Shown piece after piece: positions 25,138 to 39,606 of a stretch of 64,000 bases of DNA. Numbering within the stretch: the first letter of the stretch is position 1; each line of letters opens with the position of its first letter. The notes below the pieces were generated by a model that was not told the DNA's origin, did no database searches, and was given only the letters and a program-made list of their open reading frames with translations. This DNA comes from Allium sativum (Eukaryota; Streptophyta; Magnoliopsida; Asparagales; Amaryllidaceae): the NCBI GenBank assembly GCA_030737875.1, contig CM060920.1:480902861-480966860 (forward strand), read 5' to 3'. The position numbers and the translations under genes were made by a program.

Positions 25138-25228
25138 ATGGCTAAATCGCAAAAAGTCATAGTGAAATCGGATTTGCATGATAACAAGGCCAAACAGAAA
25201 GCTCTGAGAGCTGTTTCTGCTATTCCAG
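25138..25228 (+). pseudogene. Orphan first exon of an HMA-domain (HIPP-like) gene
   Basis: ATG at 25138 opens a 30-codon exon reading MAKSQKVIVKSDLHD, then NKAKQKALRAVSAIPG, ending in a phase-1 GT donor at 25229. This matches the start of heavy-metal-associated isoprenylated plant proteins, where the KxDLHDxKAKxKAL...VSxxxG segment is the first beta strand and helix of the HMA domain. An intron after this Gly is common in that family. No second exon with the rest of the domain, the proline-rich linker or the CaaX end was found before the UBP gene. The expected VxL metal-site pattern is also absent, since this group often lacks the CxxC. A broken PIF/Harbinger copy follows in what would be the intron. 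It is either a gene fragment or the start of a disrupted gene. Confidence 0.6.
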
Positions 25229-25849
25229 GTATTTTATTCTCTTATATGTTGTATTCTCACTTTTCATGTGGGTAGTTATTTTTGTTATTTTTGATTTGAA
25301 TATGCAACTTTTATTTTTCTTTGAATGTTAACAAAGACAAAACTGTTCATTGGAGAAACCAAGTGAACATATTACCTTTTTAACAAAAATAACAAGCTGC
25401 TTAGATGTTAACAGGTGTTATTGACCTGTGTTAACAAGTTGATACCAGGATTATATAATTAAAAAGAAAACATCATTTTTTTAATTTGAATATGTAACAT
25501 ATTATTTTTGTTATTTTTATATTTATTTCCATCCAATATGTAAAAGCAAATGGAATAAAACAGTAGTGCAAAATATATGATTTGTTAACATATGAACTAC
25601 AAACTATATAGTACATACTGTAAGAGCAATTGAAGTAGGTATATGGTGAATGATAGTGTGAGTTTCATTGGAGGGTAAGTGGGTAGGTTGACATGCAGCA
25701 CCAATTTCAGTGTATTCAATTCTAATCTTATTCCTTGGCTTAATTTTACAACTATTTGTGTTTTCATTTGAATTTCCTTTAATTGCATTTTTAACTTGTT
25801 CAGTCATCTATAAAATAAATCTATTCAACATATAAGACATTGACAAATA

Positions 25850-27186
25850 TGAGTTCAAGTAGCGAATCAAGTGAGTGATATCGAACAAGAAGCTATTGAG
25901 TTGATAATTAGCCATATTGGAAATAAATATTATTCAGTATGGATCCCGAGACCATACAGAAATGATGAGTTGAGTAGAAGAGAATATGTTTTTAATGTGC
26001 TCAGTGGTCATACAGCTAGATGTTTGGACATATTCTGTATTCATGCAAATGTTCTACTAGATTTATGTGAGGCTTTGAAGACTCATGAGTTGTTGCGTGA
26101 TACACAACATGTCAAAGTAGAAGAACAAATGTGCATATTTCTATACACAGTTGGTCCTAATGATAGTAATAGAGTTGTTTCTAATCGTTTTCAGCACTCT
26201 CCGAAAACAATTTCACGTCATTTTGGAAATATATTAAAGGCTTTATGTAAATTCATTAAAGAAGTCATTGTACCTCAAGGTTTCGCGATAATTCATCCAT
26301 ACTTGAAAAGCAAAGGTGATAAGTATTAACCTTGGCTTGAGGTATGCTTCTTATTCATAAGTGCATGTGAAGCGAGAAAGGCACAAATTCCATATAGAGG
26401 AAGAAAAAGTTTACCTACCCAAAATGTAATGTGCTCATGTGATTTTGATATGTGTTTCACATTCGTTTTAGCTGGATGAGAAGGCAGTGCAAATGGTTCA
26501 AGAATATTAATGGATACAAAAATGATTCAAATAAGAAGTTTTTAATGCCTCTAAAAGGTATTATTCATTATTGTTTTTCACAGCAGTACTTATATGAATT
26601 TCAAAATCATGAAATTAAATAACTCTTGTAATTTTTTATGCCACAAAAAACTTTAACAATAAACTCAAATTTAAATTTAGTTATAAGTTTATAATTATGT
26701 ATCTTTTGTTCGTAGGGAAATTTTATTTGGTCGATTCAGGATATGCTAATACGCCTGGGTTTTTAGCCCCATACAGAGGAGAAAGATACCATCATAGTGA
26801 CTTTATAGGAGCAAAGGGGCCACCACAATCTGCGACGGAGCAATATAATATACGCTCACTCATCTTTGCGGAATATCATTGAACGTTGTTTTGACGTTTT
26901 TAAAGCGCGTTTTCCTATTTGGAAAATGATGTCATCGAATAGTTTTCGCAAACGACGTAATATTATCATAGCTGCATGTGTAATTCACAACTACATTACA
27001 AAGCATGATTTGGATGATGAGATTTTTAAAGAATTTCAAAATGATGATTTATTTCTTTCTGAAGAAAACAATCTTGAATCTAATCAAAGTTCGGTTGGAG
27101 TGGATTCAATTCAAGGAGAAAGGCATTATTTCAACAACAAAAAAGAAATCCGACGAAACATGGCCGCATTTTATCATTTGTCATTT
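25850..27186 (+). pseudogene. PIF/Harbinger (HARBI1-like, DDE_Tnp_4) transposase, broken
   Basis: Three pieces in order. 25871-26329 encodes the N-terminal part (YVFNVLSGHTARCLDIFCIH ... NRFQHSPKTISRHFGNILKA). About 26384-26520 encodes IPYRGRKSLPTQNVMCSCDF then FVLAG, a stop, and SANGSRILMDT. 26697-27186 encodes GKFYLVDSGYANTPGFLAPY, then RNIIERCFDVFKARFPIWKM and a C-terminal tail. A related ATG at 25849 (MSSSSESSE) is one base out of frame. The segment that should hold GAIDGTH with the first catalytic Asp is missing, and the second Asp is Gly (SANGSR for SANDSR). The VDSGYAN and ERCF boxes remain. It cannot be active. A possible right terminus, CAGGCCC followed by TAA, is at 27513-27522; no left terminus was found. 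Confidence 0.85.
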
Positions 27187-27522
27187 TAATCCCATATGAT
27201 TTTATAAATTTTTTATATTTCAATTGTAATGCTTGAAATTTGTGTAAAAGAATAACTTTTATCTATTATGTGATTTGTTGTTTGAATTTTAGTTAACTAG
27301 TTGTAATATATACTTTTACAAAACCAAATTATCTTTACTTTTATTTCAATATTCTAGCGCAATAGCCAAATAATAGCTATTGTGAAATAAAACTTCATCC
27401 AAACTGGCTTTTTAAATTTTTGACTTATAAGTCATTACCATACCAAATGAGCTTTTTGACTTTTTAACTTTTTAGAAGTAAAAACACTAATTATATAAGC
27501 ATAAGCACAAAACAGGCCCTAA

Positions 27523-28352
27523 AGTAAATTAAACGCTACTACTTCCATCGCAATTCAAATTTCAAAACGCTCAAGGCAAAACATACAAATGAATTCCAAC
27601 GGATAACATTTTCCATTATACCATTGGGGCATATCCCTCGAGCAAGTACAAAGCTCAATCAGACCAGTTCACCCTCTACGCACATATATTTACATTCAGC
27701 GCACCATGCGCTTACGCATCCATTGCCAGCCTCAAAAATATGAACCTTACGACAACTGAGGTAAATGCGTGCATACTGACTGGAATATAAGCTATGAAAA
27801 CAAAAACAAAACGGAGGATATCAAACTGCACCCTTCCTGTTTTATCCGCATTTGACTGAAAATCACACAGTTACCGCAGCAGAGCATTGCATATAATTTT
27901 AACAAAGCTTTGCAATTATTCAGCAAGCTATGTTCCGCTGCAAATAACATACTTATGCAAGCAAAAGGCATCGAAAAAAGAACAAACATTGCTACAAAGC
28001 AGCATCCAAAATGAACCAGTATCACATCAGCTTAAAACCTAAATTTGGGGACCTTGATTATGAACGGTGAAGGTAATAAAACAAGAGGTTCTGGAGACAC
28101 CCATATACTAAAATACTCGGAAATATACGCCATCAACTATACCTGTGTACATCACCTAATCCAAAATTGCCATGTACTAGATAAATACAAGGAATTGATA
28201 AAGGCCGCTATCCACATGAAAGTTGCTAATACTTGCGCAAAACAAAATCTGGTGCCTGAGTGATTACTGAACAAAGGAAGGAAGCCCAGCGTTCAAATCC
28301 CTTTGTGAAGAGAGGCAGAATGTGCATATGATGGAGAGGAATAAACATACAC
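27523..28352. other. Region downstream of the UBP stop codon (3' UTR plus intergenic)
   Basis: About 830 bp between the PIF-like remnant's candidate end and the UBP stop codon. The right part should be the 3' UTR of the minus-strand gene. No clear AATAAA on the minus strand was spotted, so the polyadenylation point is not placed. No other gene was seen. Confidence 0.5.
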
Positions 28353-31300
28353 TCAGTTGCATATTTTCACAGGCTTATCGTATAGATGACGGTTCTGCAT
28401 GAATGATATAGTTCATTAGATCGAAAAATATTACTTAATTGCTTAAAGGATGCAAATAGACATTATATAGCAGGATATTCACCTGGTTAGTTGCATAAAC
28501 TCTTCTGGGAGGAATATATGCATGTTCCAACCCAAGACACTGCTCAAAGGCACCATAATTATCTTTTTCCTACGCACATCAATCCATGTATCAGAGAGGA
28601 ATAAATAAAACTACAATTAAATGTTATATACCTGAAATCGACTCCAAAGTACATCTGAATCTAAAAGGTATTCGGGGCACCCAACAGAAATGAATGCAAA
28701 CTTCCACTGCAGGAAAGAAATTACTTACATCCATATTAAATTTTATAAAATGTATGCATTAATAGAAAGGAAAAAGTAACATTAAAATATGGGAAGGGCA
28801 TGGAGTCCTATATATTTCATTCATCTGTCATTTCACCGCTTATATAAGTGAGCTATAAAATTGGAATACAGCATGTGCATGGAGTCCTATATATTTCATT
28901 CGTCTGTCATTTCACCGCTTATATAAGTGAGCTATAAAATTGGAATACAGCATGAGCTTATGGCACCACACCATGTGTGGAGTCCTGAAGTCAAAGTAAC
29001 GCTTAAAACCTGAAAAATCTATGTTATAGTGCATAGCGCTCTTCCACCACTATGCTACATTGCTACTTAAATTTAACACTAATAAACGGTAGATCCGCTT
29101 TAAGTCCCGTTATCTTCCACTAGATCGGCTAAATCAAGGGTTTTTTAGCACCTTCTTTAGCAAGGCTAGCACATAACGGTTGAATTAACTAGACTTTTTT
29201 TTAACCAAATCACCAAAGTTATGTAAATATTTAATACAAAGGCATAAGTGTTCAATATAAGTTAAAAATCAATTATAACAACCGAATCAAGTTTGCATAA
29301 ATCATAATATTTTTCGATTTTATTATATAAGAATAAATAATATTTTATTTTCCTACACAAATGATATGAGAATGAGAATAAATTAACTTTAAATACTTGA
29401 TTTTATATCTGAAGATATTTTTTTCCACATCCGTTATATCACTGCTTTATCCCCATTACAACTTTTTGCACCGTTACTGTCATAGAACCGCTAAGCACTT
29501 TAATTGCACAGGTTTAGAGATTAGCTGAAGTGTTATCCTTGCTTTGCAACTCAACAAAAACCTTCTGATGAAACTTTAAGAAGCCACTAAAATTACTAAG
29601 CTTAATCCTCTTTCAAGCGGGAATTTAAAGGACAGCGTAGTTTTGGAACTTTCATCGCAGTTTTATTATAACAAATGCATATTATATGATAGAATTTTAT
29701 ATAGAACTAAGAGAAACTAATTATCGAGGAATAAATTATAAGTGCTGTTCTAAACTTTTTATTTGAAATGCAAATCTAGAAACATATGAAGATAATAATT
29801 AGCAACCTCTAATAGATAATATTGTTCAGGCGATAAACAGCACCCTCTGATAAACTATCTTGTTCAAGTGATTAACTGACTGAGATATCAACACTGATAC
29901 TCTGGCATTCGCTAGTTAACCTCGTAAATGGAGTAAAAAAATTCCACAAACAATCATTTTGATACAAACAGAAATTCATTCAAACAAGTGATAAAATAAA
30001 CACGACATGAGAAGTGAGGAATATCCAGAAGAATATATGCCAGTTTAGGAGAATTACTGTGGAAACTTCACAATTAAGAGAATGTTGTTTGATTATGGTT
30101 TATCGAAAATTGAATAATGAATATAGCCCGCAGAACATGAACTGAGTTAAAATGTCAATAAATCTTACCTTGCCAAACTCTTCATTGGGTATCTGAAGCT
30201 TTTTCTGAATCCGAGTTTTAACGTCGGCCAAAGTTTCTCCCTCGTGAATGACAAAAAAGAAGGGTTCCCCAAAATACTGAACCTGCTGTTTAATAAACAA
30301 TACAAGGAAAAGCATTTCAACGAATAGATTCTATAGCTTAAACTGGATAACAGGGAAAATATATGCAGCAAAGGAACTAATTTTTTTTAAATTGTCCTTT
30401 AGGTTACAGCAACAGGTCTCATAAGAAACCTGCCAATAACTTTTTTGGATTCCCCTATTATCTCTATTCTGAACTGAGAACATGTTAAATATTCATTAAA
30501 AAAAGTTTAGGAACAATGCGCTATAAAGAAATTCCAAATATCATTGGTTTGGAAATTGACTTTTACAGTAACCCTGAAAAAGCATGTTCAGTTTCAAATT
30601 TACGACACTTGTTTTGGTTCTACGTTTCAGTCATTATATCATATTTATGCAAATTAAAACACTCCAGATTAAAAATAGATTGGTTTGTTTTATATTGATA
30701 GTCAATATTTTACTCAACCAAAGCATGGCTGAGGCATAGAACAGGTTAATACGGTAAGATAAAAGGTTGAGCTATAAATGTTCAAACTAAAACCATAACT
30801 CATAGGTCAAATAGGAAACAGAAATAACTAGGGAAGAAGCTATTTTTGTTAACGACACTCCCACTTCAGCATATCAAGAAAAACGTAGGAAAAAGGAATT
30901 AAAACGAGCATTAGAGTTTAGCTGAAAGAGGAGGTAGGAAAAGGAAGCTCAAAACTAAAGTGAGCAAACGTATATACACGAATTAAGTCTATGTGGTACT
31001 TGATAACTAGGATCCACCACTTTTTACCACATTGCTGTCATTTAATCCCTGTTTTACTTTCCTCCTTTCAGATTAATTTTCCAAATTCTTTTATGTCCAT
31101 AATTTATATTAAGGGAAAATTTCTTTTCCAACGTTGGCCAAAAGAAATGTGTTAATGAAAGCTCAGGAGCCACACTAGTCCAAAAAAAAAGATCCAAGGC
31201 AGTAAATCAAGAAATTTGACCAGACGATCTTGTAAATACAAGATCAAGCATGAGTTACAAGATATTTTAAGCAGACTATTAAAAGCTTCTAACAATACGG

Positions 31301-34300
31301 AATGTGCTAATGGACAGACCAGCAAACATTTGACCTCCCAAATCTATGGGTGAACCACACTGCTCTAGGTTTCATCCAATTTCTTTTAACTCCGGATTTA
31401 CCTTCCTTTTTCGTTAGCATGGTAGTTTAGCAACTTTTCTTTCTCAAAATTAGATACTCTCACTTGATCAGTGGACAACAAACACTTCATAACTTCTGAC
31501 TTCATCATTCATAGGTCTGTCAACCAATACTTTCGGACGTGGATACTGCCATATCTGTATCTAGATCACATGTCATTTTTAGATATCAGATACCCATACA
31601 CGCAGATACAGACGAATATCGGATAATTATCCTATCCGCTAACGATCGATAAATCAAGAAACATAAATAAAAAATTGTAGTTTGACGTAAACTTTTTCTA
31701 TACCCATTAACTATTAAATTGTTAAAAATATACAATATGATGATAATAAATGGTTTTGAGCGGTTATTATGCAATTAGCACGTATGATATAGATTTATAA
31801 GTTAATAAAACAACAAATAACTATCTTTTCTTGTACAAAAATATACATAATTTATCTGCTCTTCAGATGCAGACGGATTTTGAATTTAGGATTTTTTTTT
31901 TTTTTGGGTATCCATTAACAGCCCTAATCATACCCTCATGGCCATCAATGTCTGCAAAGACCAATCTGATATCATCCTGCATATCTACAATCTTAAATAA
32001 CACTCAGAAACGTAACAGATTTACTCAAAATCAATAAATTTTCCTCCGACAAATATTGTTGAACGTTACTTATTAAATGTATAAAAGCAATGTCATACCA
32101 ACTGAAAAGCAATAATCATTCTCACTTTCAACAATCATCGTTGTTACAATGACCACCTGTATTTTATATCATTTTATTTTTATATGTGAATGTAATATAT
32201 GAAATTTTGTCATGAAAATAAAAAATGGGAATAATGTTTATATTGACCATCTCCACCAAAACTTAAATTAATGATTTTATAATGTACCTACCTACTCCAA
32301 TATACAAGAGTTGTTCCACCATTAGTTACAGCCTCAAGAACTGCAAAAGCTGGCCAATTTCACATATAAAGAACACATAATAGGTCACAATGCTTAACAC
32401 AACTTTTGTACCATGATTTTAAATCTCCTATGTCTCCCCAAATATCCTCTTTTCACACGTAGAAATTTAGATGGGACAAAACATCGAATCTCATTCATAC
32501 CTCATTTGACACTCAACTCATCTGAAATATTCAAATCTCATTTGCATATGGATCAAAATCTCGATCCAAGATCTCACCTGAAGTTATGTATTTCTCTTCT
32601 TGAACATAATTATTAACTAATTTTCTTGTGTTCAGAAAATAATAATCAATCTAATTACTGTTTACCAACCCCTAAACATGCTTTTTTTTTTTTACTTTTT
32701 GCCTTGACGAGTCAGAGCTCAGAACAAACAATTTTATTTTGTTTCTGTGTCTAAATAAGAGGATATTATTCAATCAGTACCAAATCAATCCAACTGACTG
32801 AGTTTCGTTTTTTCTTCAAACAGCCATTTTAACTCTTTATATGCGCTAATCAAGTATGTTACAATTTTTAGGTTTTATTATTATTTAAATAATAATTGTT
32901 TAACAAATCACTATAACATCATTTTTAGACACGTACACTACACCGAGATATTCCCGAGATACATCCGAAATTCCCGAGATACATCCGAAATGTATATCCT
33001 AGATACCTTCATCTCGTCCAAGATATCCTCCGATACAAGAACTCTTCTTTGAAACCAGGTATCTAGTTTGAAAAAATCCGAAGACAAAACATGATCGAAA
33101 TCAGAGACTTGATACCATGGTTTGTACCCACAAATTGAAAAGTATGGCATTTCTCAATTTCTAGTCCTAGAAGTTATATATCACATTCGCCCTAACTTGG
33201 ATAGGGAACATACAAATTGTTTATTTAGTTAAAAAAAAGCTATCAAGGGATTCAAAAAAGGTTTTGCATCAAACGGACTCTGAAATTCAACATCTTCCCC
33301 TCAAAGAAAATAATAATATGTCTTTTGTATACAGCATGACAGTTTTTGTGGAGAAAGAAAATGAAGTGATAACCCTTCAGCATTTTCATGAATCATCTTA
33401 CACACGAGGATAAAGCTTTGCTAGAAATTAATTAGATGCTTGACAATCATTTACCTGTGGTAAAGAGTAATCAAATATATAGCAATTGAGCTTACCAATT
33501 GGTTTTGATTTGAGTCTTTTATAAAGTGATAAACATGTATCACCCGGTCATCGGGGCCAAGGTTTTTCTCTTCTTCTGATATCTGTTCCAATAAGAAAAA
33601 AATACAAAGACCCAAAGTCAAGTTTTGATTTTCTGTATTTCAAGAGCAACCAATGTTAGCTGATGTATCAACATTCAAATTTACTATATGGTAAAGGGCC
33701 AAAAGAAAATTAAGAAATAAGTTATCAACAGAGTACCTCTTCGGCGCGTAAATTGCAGTACTGATCATTTATAGTTTCGATCTTTTCATCAAGTAGAAAG
33801 ATCTGCAAGGGATATAGAAAGTACCAGATAAAATCGAATAAAAGTAGCTACTTATTTAGCATGTAGCTAGCAGAAAGGTTCAAAAGGATGAACTGCACGT
33901 AGAAAGTGTCGTATATGCAGACAGACAGGTAGAACTCGTTAACGTGTTTAAATCATAAATCAAGGAACAAGTGCTGTTAGATCAGCAGACACGTTTCAGG
34001 ATAGAAATATATTGCACACCTTTTCTTTTGGTTATCACAAAAACAAATTAGAGAAATAGATGTGTATGAAGGAAAAAAATTCAGATATGGACTACCTTGT
34101 GTATTTTACTGTAGAAAACTTCAAACAATCGAATTTCAGCATGAGGACATGAGAGATCAACCTGTTCCAGAGAGATTTTAGCTACTATGAAACAGTGGAA
34201 ACAGAAGTAATGTAGCTACTGAGATGAGAAATTTCCCACACGTGGAAAATAAATGATAAGAATATTAATCGGCAATACAAAACATGGTAAATGTACTAGC

Positions 34301-37300
34301 TTTTCTTCAGACACACAAAGATGCTACAGTACCAGAATCACCTTAGTTTTGAGTACATTGATAGCATCACCTACAGTGCTACTTTTTGGGAGCCTGATCG
34401 AGTAATTAATGATCTGAAAACAGATTAAATGCAAACATGTTACAACACAAATAGTGTTATACAGAAATTTCCCAATGGGTAATGGTAGCATGCTAGTACA
34501 GCTAGCTAAAGAACCTCGTTCTTTGCAGCATAGTGGAATGCAACTTTAAGCGTTCTTAAACCTTGCAGCTCTGGCAAGGGAGTATCCAAAACTTCATAGT
34601 ACAACACATCAGAAATCTGTCGCAAAATAGTACAAATTTTTAGACATTCATCAAGTGAATATTATAGCCACGCATAAGATGCTGACGATGAAATAACCTG
34701 ATTATAGTGTACCAGCATATCCAACAGGTGATCAACACCTCTGTACTTGATTGGTTGAGGTTTAGGCTGTTGCGTGTAGCAGTTTTGAGATGTGAGACGA
34801 ATTTTTGATGGATCACTGAGACCAAGATGTTGAGCAATTTTTTCCACAACATCATCATACGTATGAAGTTTCGACCTTCAAGAAAGAAAAAAATGAGCTG
34901 GTCTGTCGTATCAGTTATGCAAAATCAATGGAGTTTTGATGCTTACAACTCTAAACAGAAATGATCCTCCTTCGGCCTTTCTAGTGAGCGAAAATTAACT
35001 ACCTGCATAATACATTGTATTTTAGAAGAAATATGCTTATATCAATATCTATCTCTGTTTCTGTTTGAGTGAGAGTGCGCGCGCATGTGTTTGGCTTAAA
35101 CAGAAATGAAAGAAGAAACAGCAATTATTATCACAATAGAAACATTAGCAATTATATCAGCTAAGGAATTTTCTACTTTTTCATCTGGTAACATGACATT
35201 ACTTGCCATGTTGTAGTTGTACATGATGCTCATCGCCTTTTTTTGTCTTTTTTAACTTACAAGAAGCACAAGAAAAGCTTGATTCTCTCTCTGGGTTTTC
35301 ACCCAAAAAAAAGAGGGGAAAAAAGCGCCAGAATAATATAAGAATTAAGTTTGTTGCCTTAACCGAGGCTTGAAACTAAGGAATGATAAGAAAACACATA
35401 ACCCATAGTTGCATCGCATAATTGAATAAAATTAATATCTTCAGGAAAATCAAAAACTGCATGACATAGTGGGGAAAAAAAAGCTTTGTAACCTGTCTGT
35501 TGTGAACATAGTTCATAAAGGAAGGCACATCAGGATAATTATATTTATCATCACACTCTGAAAAAGATTTCTGATAACATATAATATCACCATCCTCCAG
35601 CTGTACAACAAAGGATTGTCAGAATATGATGATACAACAATTATTTTGTTAAAATGCTAATTATAGTGAATCCATGAGTCAAGTAACCTGACTAGCTCGA
35701 AAGCTAATGTTCCTATCAATGTATTCACACATGACATTGGGTTCATACTTTATTTCCTGCAAGTTGTAAAAATACAAGGGAAAATGAGTGCTAGAAGGCA
35801 TCCAAAACATATACGCTCTATAATGTGCATGACAACTATTGTGAGGAAGGGTTAGATTAGCTTTGTTCCAGTTTTATTGTAATTTGTGGTAGAAAAATAA
35901 AATTGAAAAGGAAAGAAATCCCGACTTTTTAAAATGCAACAAGGTATATTGGCAGGAAAAAAAAAAGGAAAAATACTAATGCAGACACCTCTAACATTTA
36001 CTGACCTCATAAAGTTCAATTTCTTGATCTAAAGGGAATCCTGCCATCTCATTCAACTTATCTAATATATCTGTTGGCTTTCCTAGCCTTCTCACAAGCA
36101 GTCTACCAGCATATCTGACATCATAAAAGAGCAGTTAGGTTCAGTAAGCTGGTAGAAAAGTACTACAGGCTTTAAGAAGCATGAGAGTGCATACCTTAGC
36201 TCTTCTGTTTGTGGATTGTAAAGCTTGAAAAATAATAGTATATTATCCCTTGTCTTCTCCGGTAGAGGAAGAGGACATGAACCCTGAGAATACATTTATA
36301 ATTTATCTTTAGTAATGGCTAAGTGAACAATGTATACAATTTGTCCATTAGATAATAAAAACAAGGAGAACGAGTAAACGTCATAGGAGGGTTTAAAGTG
36401 TAAAGATCATCACCGAATCCATCTCCACTTCCAGGAAGAATCTGAGTTCAGCGTTGTACTGCTTGTTTGATGCATCCAACAGTCCAACCTAGATGACAAC
36501 ACAAACAGTAAGGCACTTCAAATGGAAAGACATTGAAATTATAAGGGTTCATATTGTTTATACTTTATGCTGCAACTAGCTAAAGTATAAAGAAAAAGAA
36601 CAAGATACCATATCGTAGCTGGCATAATGATGTTATCTCACGTTCAAACATAAATATCCAAGAGTACAAACTGCCAATCAACTTTGCATAAATACCTCCT
36701 TTCGAGTTTGGTTTGCATTAATTATCTTAATACCACAAATAGGCACACATACCTCTCCTAAAATAACATGTTAAAAGGTTTCTGTGTTCCCTTAACAAAT
36801 TATGTGGCTGATCACATAACAATGGAAGTTCCATAAAAAATTACTTACAGATTGGGCTTCCTCTTGAGGAGTAAGAGGCCTGCTTGGCCTGTATGTGCGG
36901 TTCTGTCTCTTGGCCCACAGCCAAAAGCGTTGAAACTGAACTGGAATACCAAATACTTTGGCAACTTCATCCTGCAAAGGAGTTTAATATTACCAACAAA
37001 CAATAACATAAGTTGTGACAAGATGAAAATGATGTTAACCAAATGTTTATATACATGACCCATCAGAATAAAATTGAAGAGTATAACAAATATAAAATTC
37101 ATGTTTCACTTGGGCATAATGACAATTCAATCACAGATGTTTATATGCATTAACATTTATTATCGCAAAAGCATTGCTTTTATAAATAAAACCATATTTT
37201 GTTAATTGGATTCTGCTTCAAAGTAGAAACATAAACTCATCAGACATGGACATAAAATTACGGTGCTACCAGAAGAAATTTAATAACACACACATGCACG

Positions 37301-37734
37301 CACATATATATGTACACATACATGCACACATACATTACATTGCTTGCTGCGTTGTTCTTAGCTAATTAACAGCCTTTACAAGTTATAAGCTGATTTTATA
37401 AACAAATAAGTGCTTTTATTTGGAAATATTTTCTTATTAGTGGAAAATAAGTAATTACCAAAATGGCCCACGAGTGCATAATCATAATATAAATGGAAAG
37501 TGAACTAATATGCCATCATAGATTTCATACATAATAAGGTATTTTCCACACAAGAATCTCCAACATATTAATCTTTGGACATGACCAGATTTTTTATATC
37601 AATTCATTGTATAGTCAATATGATATGGTATAAATCATGTTCATTTCGTAATCAGCCTTAGGTGTACAAATTGAACCATATATTTCATGAGAACAATAAA
37701 ATGCTGGTTTAAAGAAGCTTCGTTAAAAAACACA

Positions 37735-37769
<35 letters not shown>

Positions 37770-39549
37770 AGTAGCGCAGTACTATCCCTCCAGACAAGTA
37801 TCTTTTTCTTTGTAAGAAAAAACATATTTAAGTGCATTTAAACCATACATAAATAGCTATAGTATGAACTATCACACCAAATTATGAATGTAAATCCGCC
37901 CAAATTGACCAATAATGCCTCGCCATGTGGAAAATGATGAATAGTTTGACATCAATAATAGATGAATTTATAATTAAATATATGCAGGTTTTACTAATGC
38001 TTAAATTGTGTATCACTGGACGTAATTACCTTAAATTGGCTGAAAGGCATCTGCTTTTGAACTCGAAAACTGTGGACCTTGTCATGATCCACCAAGTCAA
38101 AATATATGTCATGCCCTATTTGTTTGGCCAAATCTTCATTACGTGCAATCTTTACAACGGTATAAAGATGTGATTCAGCTTTTTCCTTCTTTTTGAACTC
38201 TTTATCCTCTTGCTCCTTTTTCAATCTTATCTGAATGAAATTTCAACATTACCAAATAATTAACAAAAGCTTTCAACGTTTGGAATTGGAACCCCAAAGA
38301 CAAGAATCACTTACTCTAAGGTGTTCTGCAATATCTTTTTCGTCCACATTACAAAATATTTTATCCTTGTCACTTTCACGAACATACACAAGCATGTACG
38401 CATTTGAATACTTGGTAAACTTGAAAAGGCCATTATGTACAGGATTCGTCTGTGGTAACTACAACATGTAGGAAAACGGTGAACAAATAAATGACAGCAA
38501 ATAATTTGGGACTGTATGGCATGGCAAAATAAATAACCTCTTCTTCACCACCATACTGTTCTTCTAGTGCTTTCTTCATGTCCTCTTTTGATACTCGCTC
38601 ATCATCAAACTTAAACCTGACAGATGATGGAATAAACATGCTCACTGACTAAACAATTACATACTGACGTCAGACTTTTAGTACATGATCGAAAGAAAAG
38701 GATGATACAAATCATGCCGCTTACCACTTATCTGAAATAGTTGGTCGAATATACGCATAATAGTGTCCACCTTGAACTCCACCGCTATGGACGAGTACAC
38801 TAGAAGCCAGCAAGGTAATGAGAAAATATTTAAATATGGGAGACTAAATATTATGTTCTTAATTTCAATCGGCAAAAATAGATCATTGTTGTATTTCAGA
38901 AGTAGCAGCAAAATTTAAACATGATTAACATAATCCGTCTAATTTACAAGCTAGTTAGATGAATGACATACATAACCAGAAATTGTCATATTTTATTAAG
39001 TCCAAAATGTTAGCACAAAAGAAGAAAAGAATCTAGCTACACCAAACATGATTAGGCATTTGCAATGACAATAACCAGCTAACAGAGGCATCCAGCAATC
39101 CGCATCCAGTGACATAATCTAACATTTCCAACCATTAAGTTTAGTGCAAAAATGGTACCCTAGTGGTAACGCATAGAGTTGAAAATGGGAGGTCAAGGGT
39201 TCAAAAAAAGACAGCAGCATAAATCTTTTTTATTTACATGGATGTGCATTAGAAGCATGCGCTTATATAAACCAGTTAAATTTTAATTATTCATGTAAAT
39301 CATTTTGCAGCTGGTCACCCAGTTGTGCACTAACCATGACTATTCTGGGTTTACACCATCTTACCAGGTGTGTGTGTGCATATATATACATACATACATA
39401 TACATATATATGGAAACTCTATATGGACACAAAATTGAACACAACAAATCTCAACCATTAGATCTCCTCATGAATTCCACTTTCCACATAAAGACAAACA
39501 AATCCAATGGTCTACAGTTTGTGTCTACCATTTTGTGTCCCAATAGCCA

Positions 39550-39606
<57 letters not shown>

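Noticed and set aside
39156..39205. Functional tRNA gene
   Set aside because: Only A- and B-box-like words are present; acceptor and anticodon stems do not pair convincingly.
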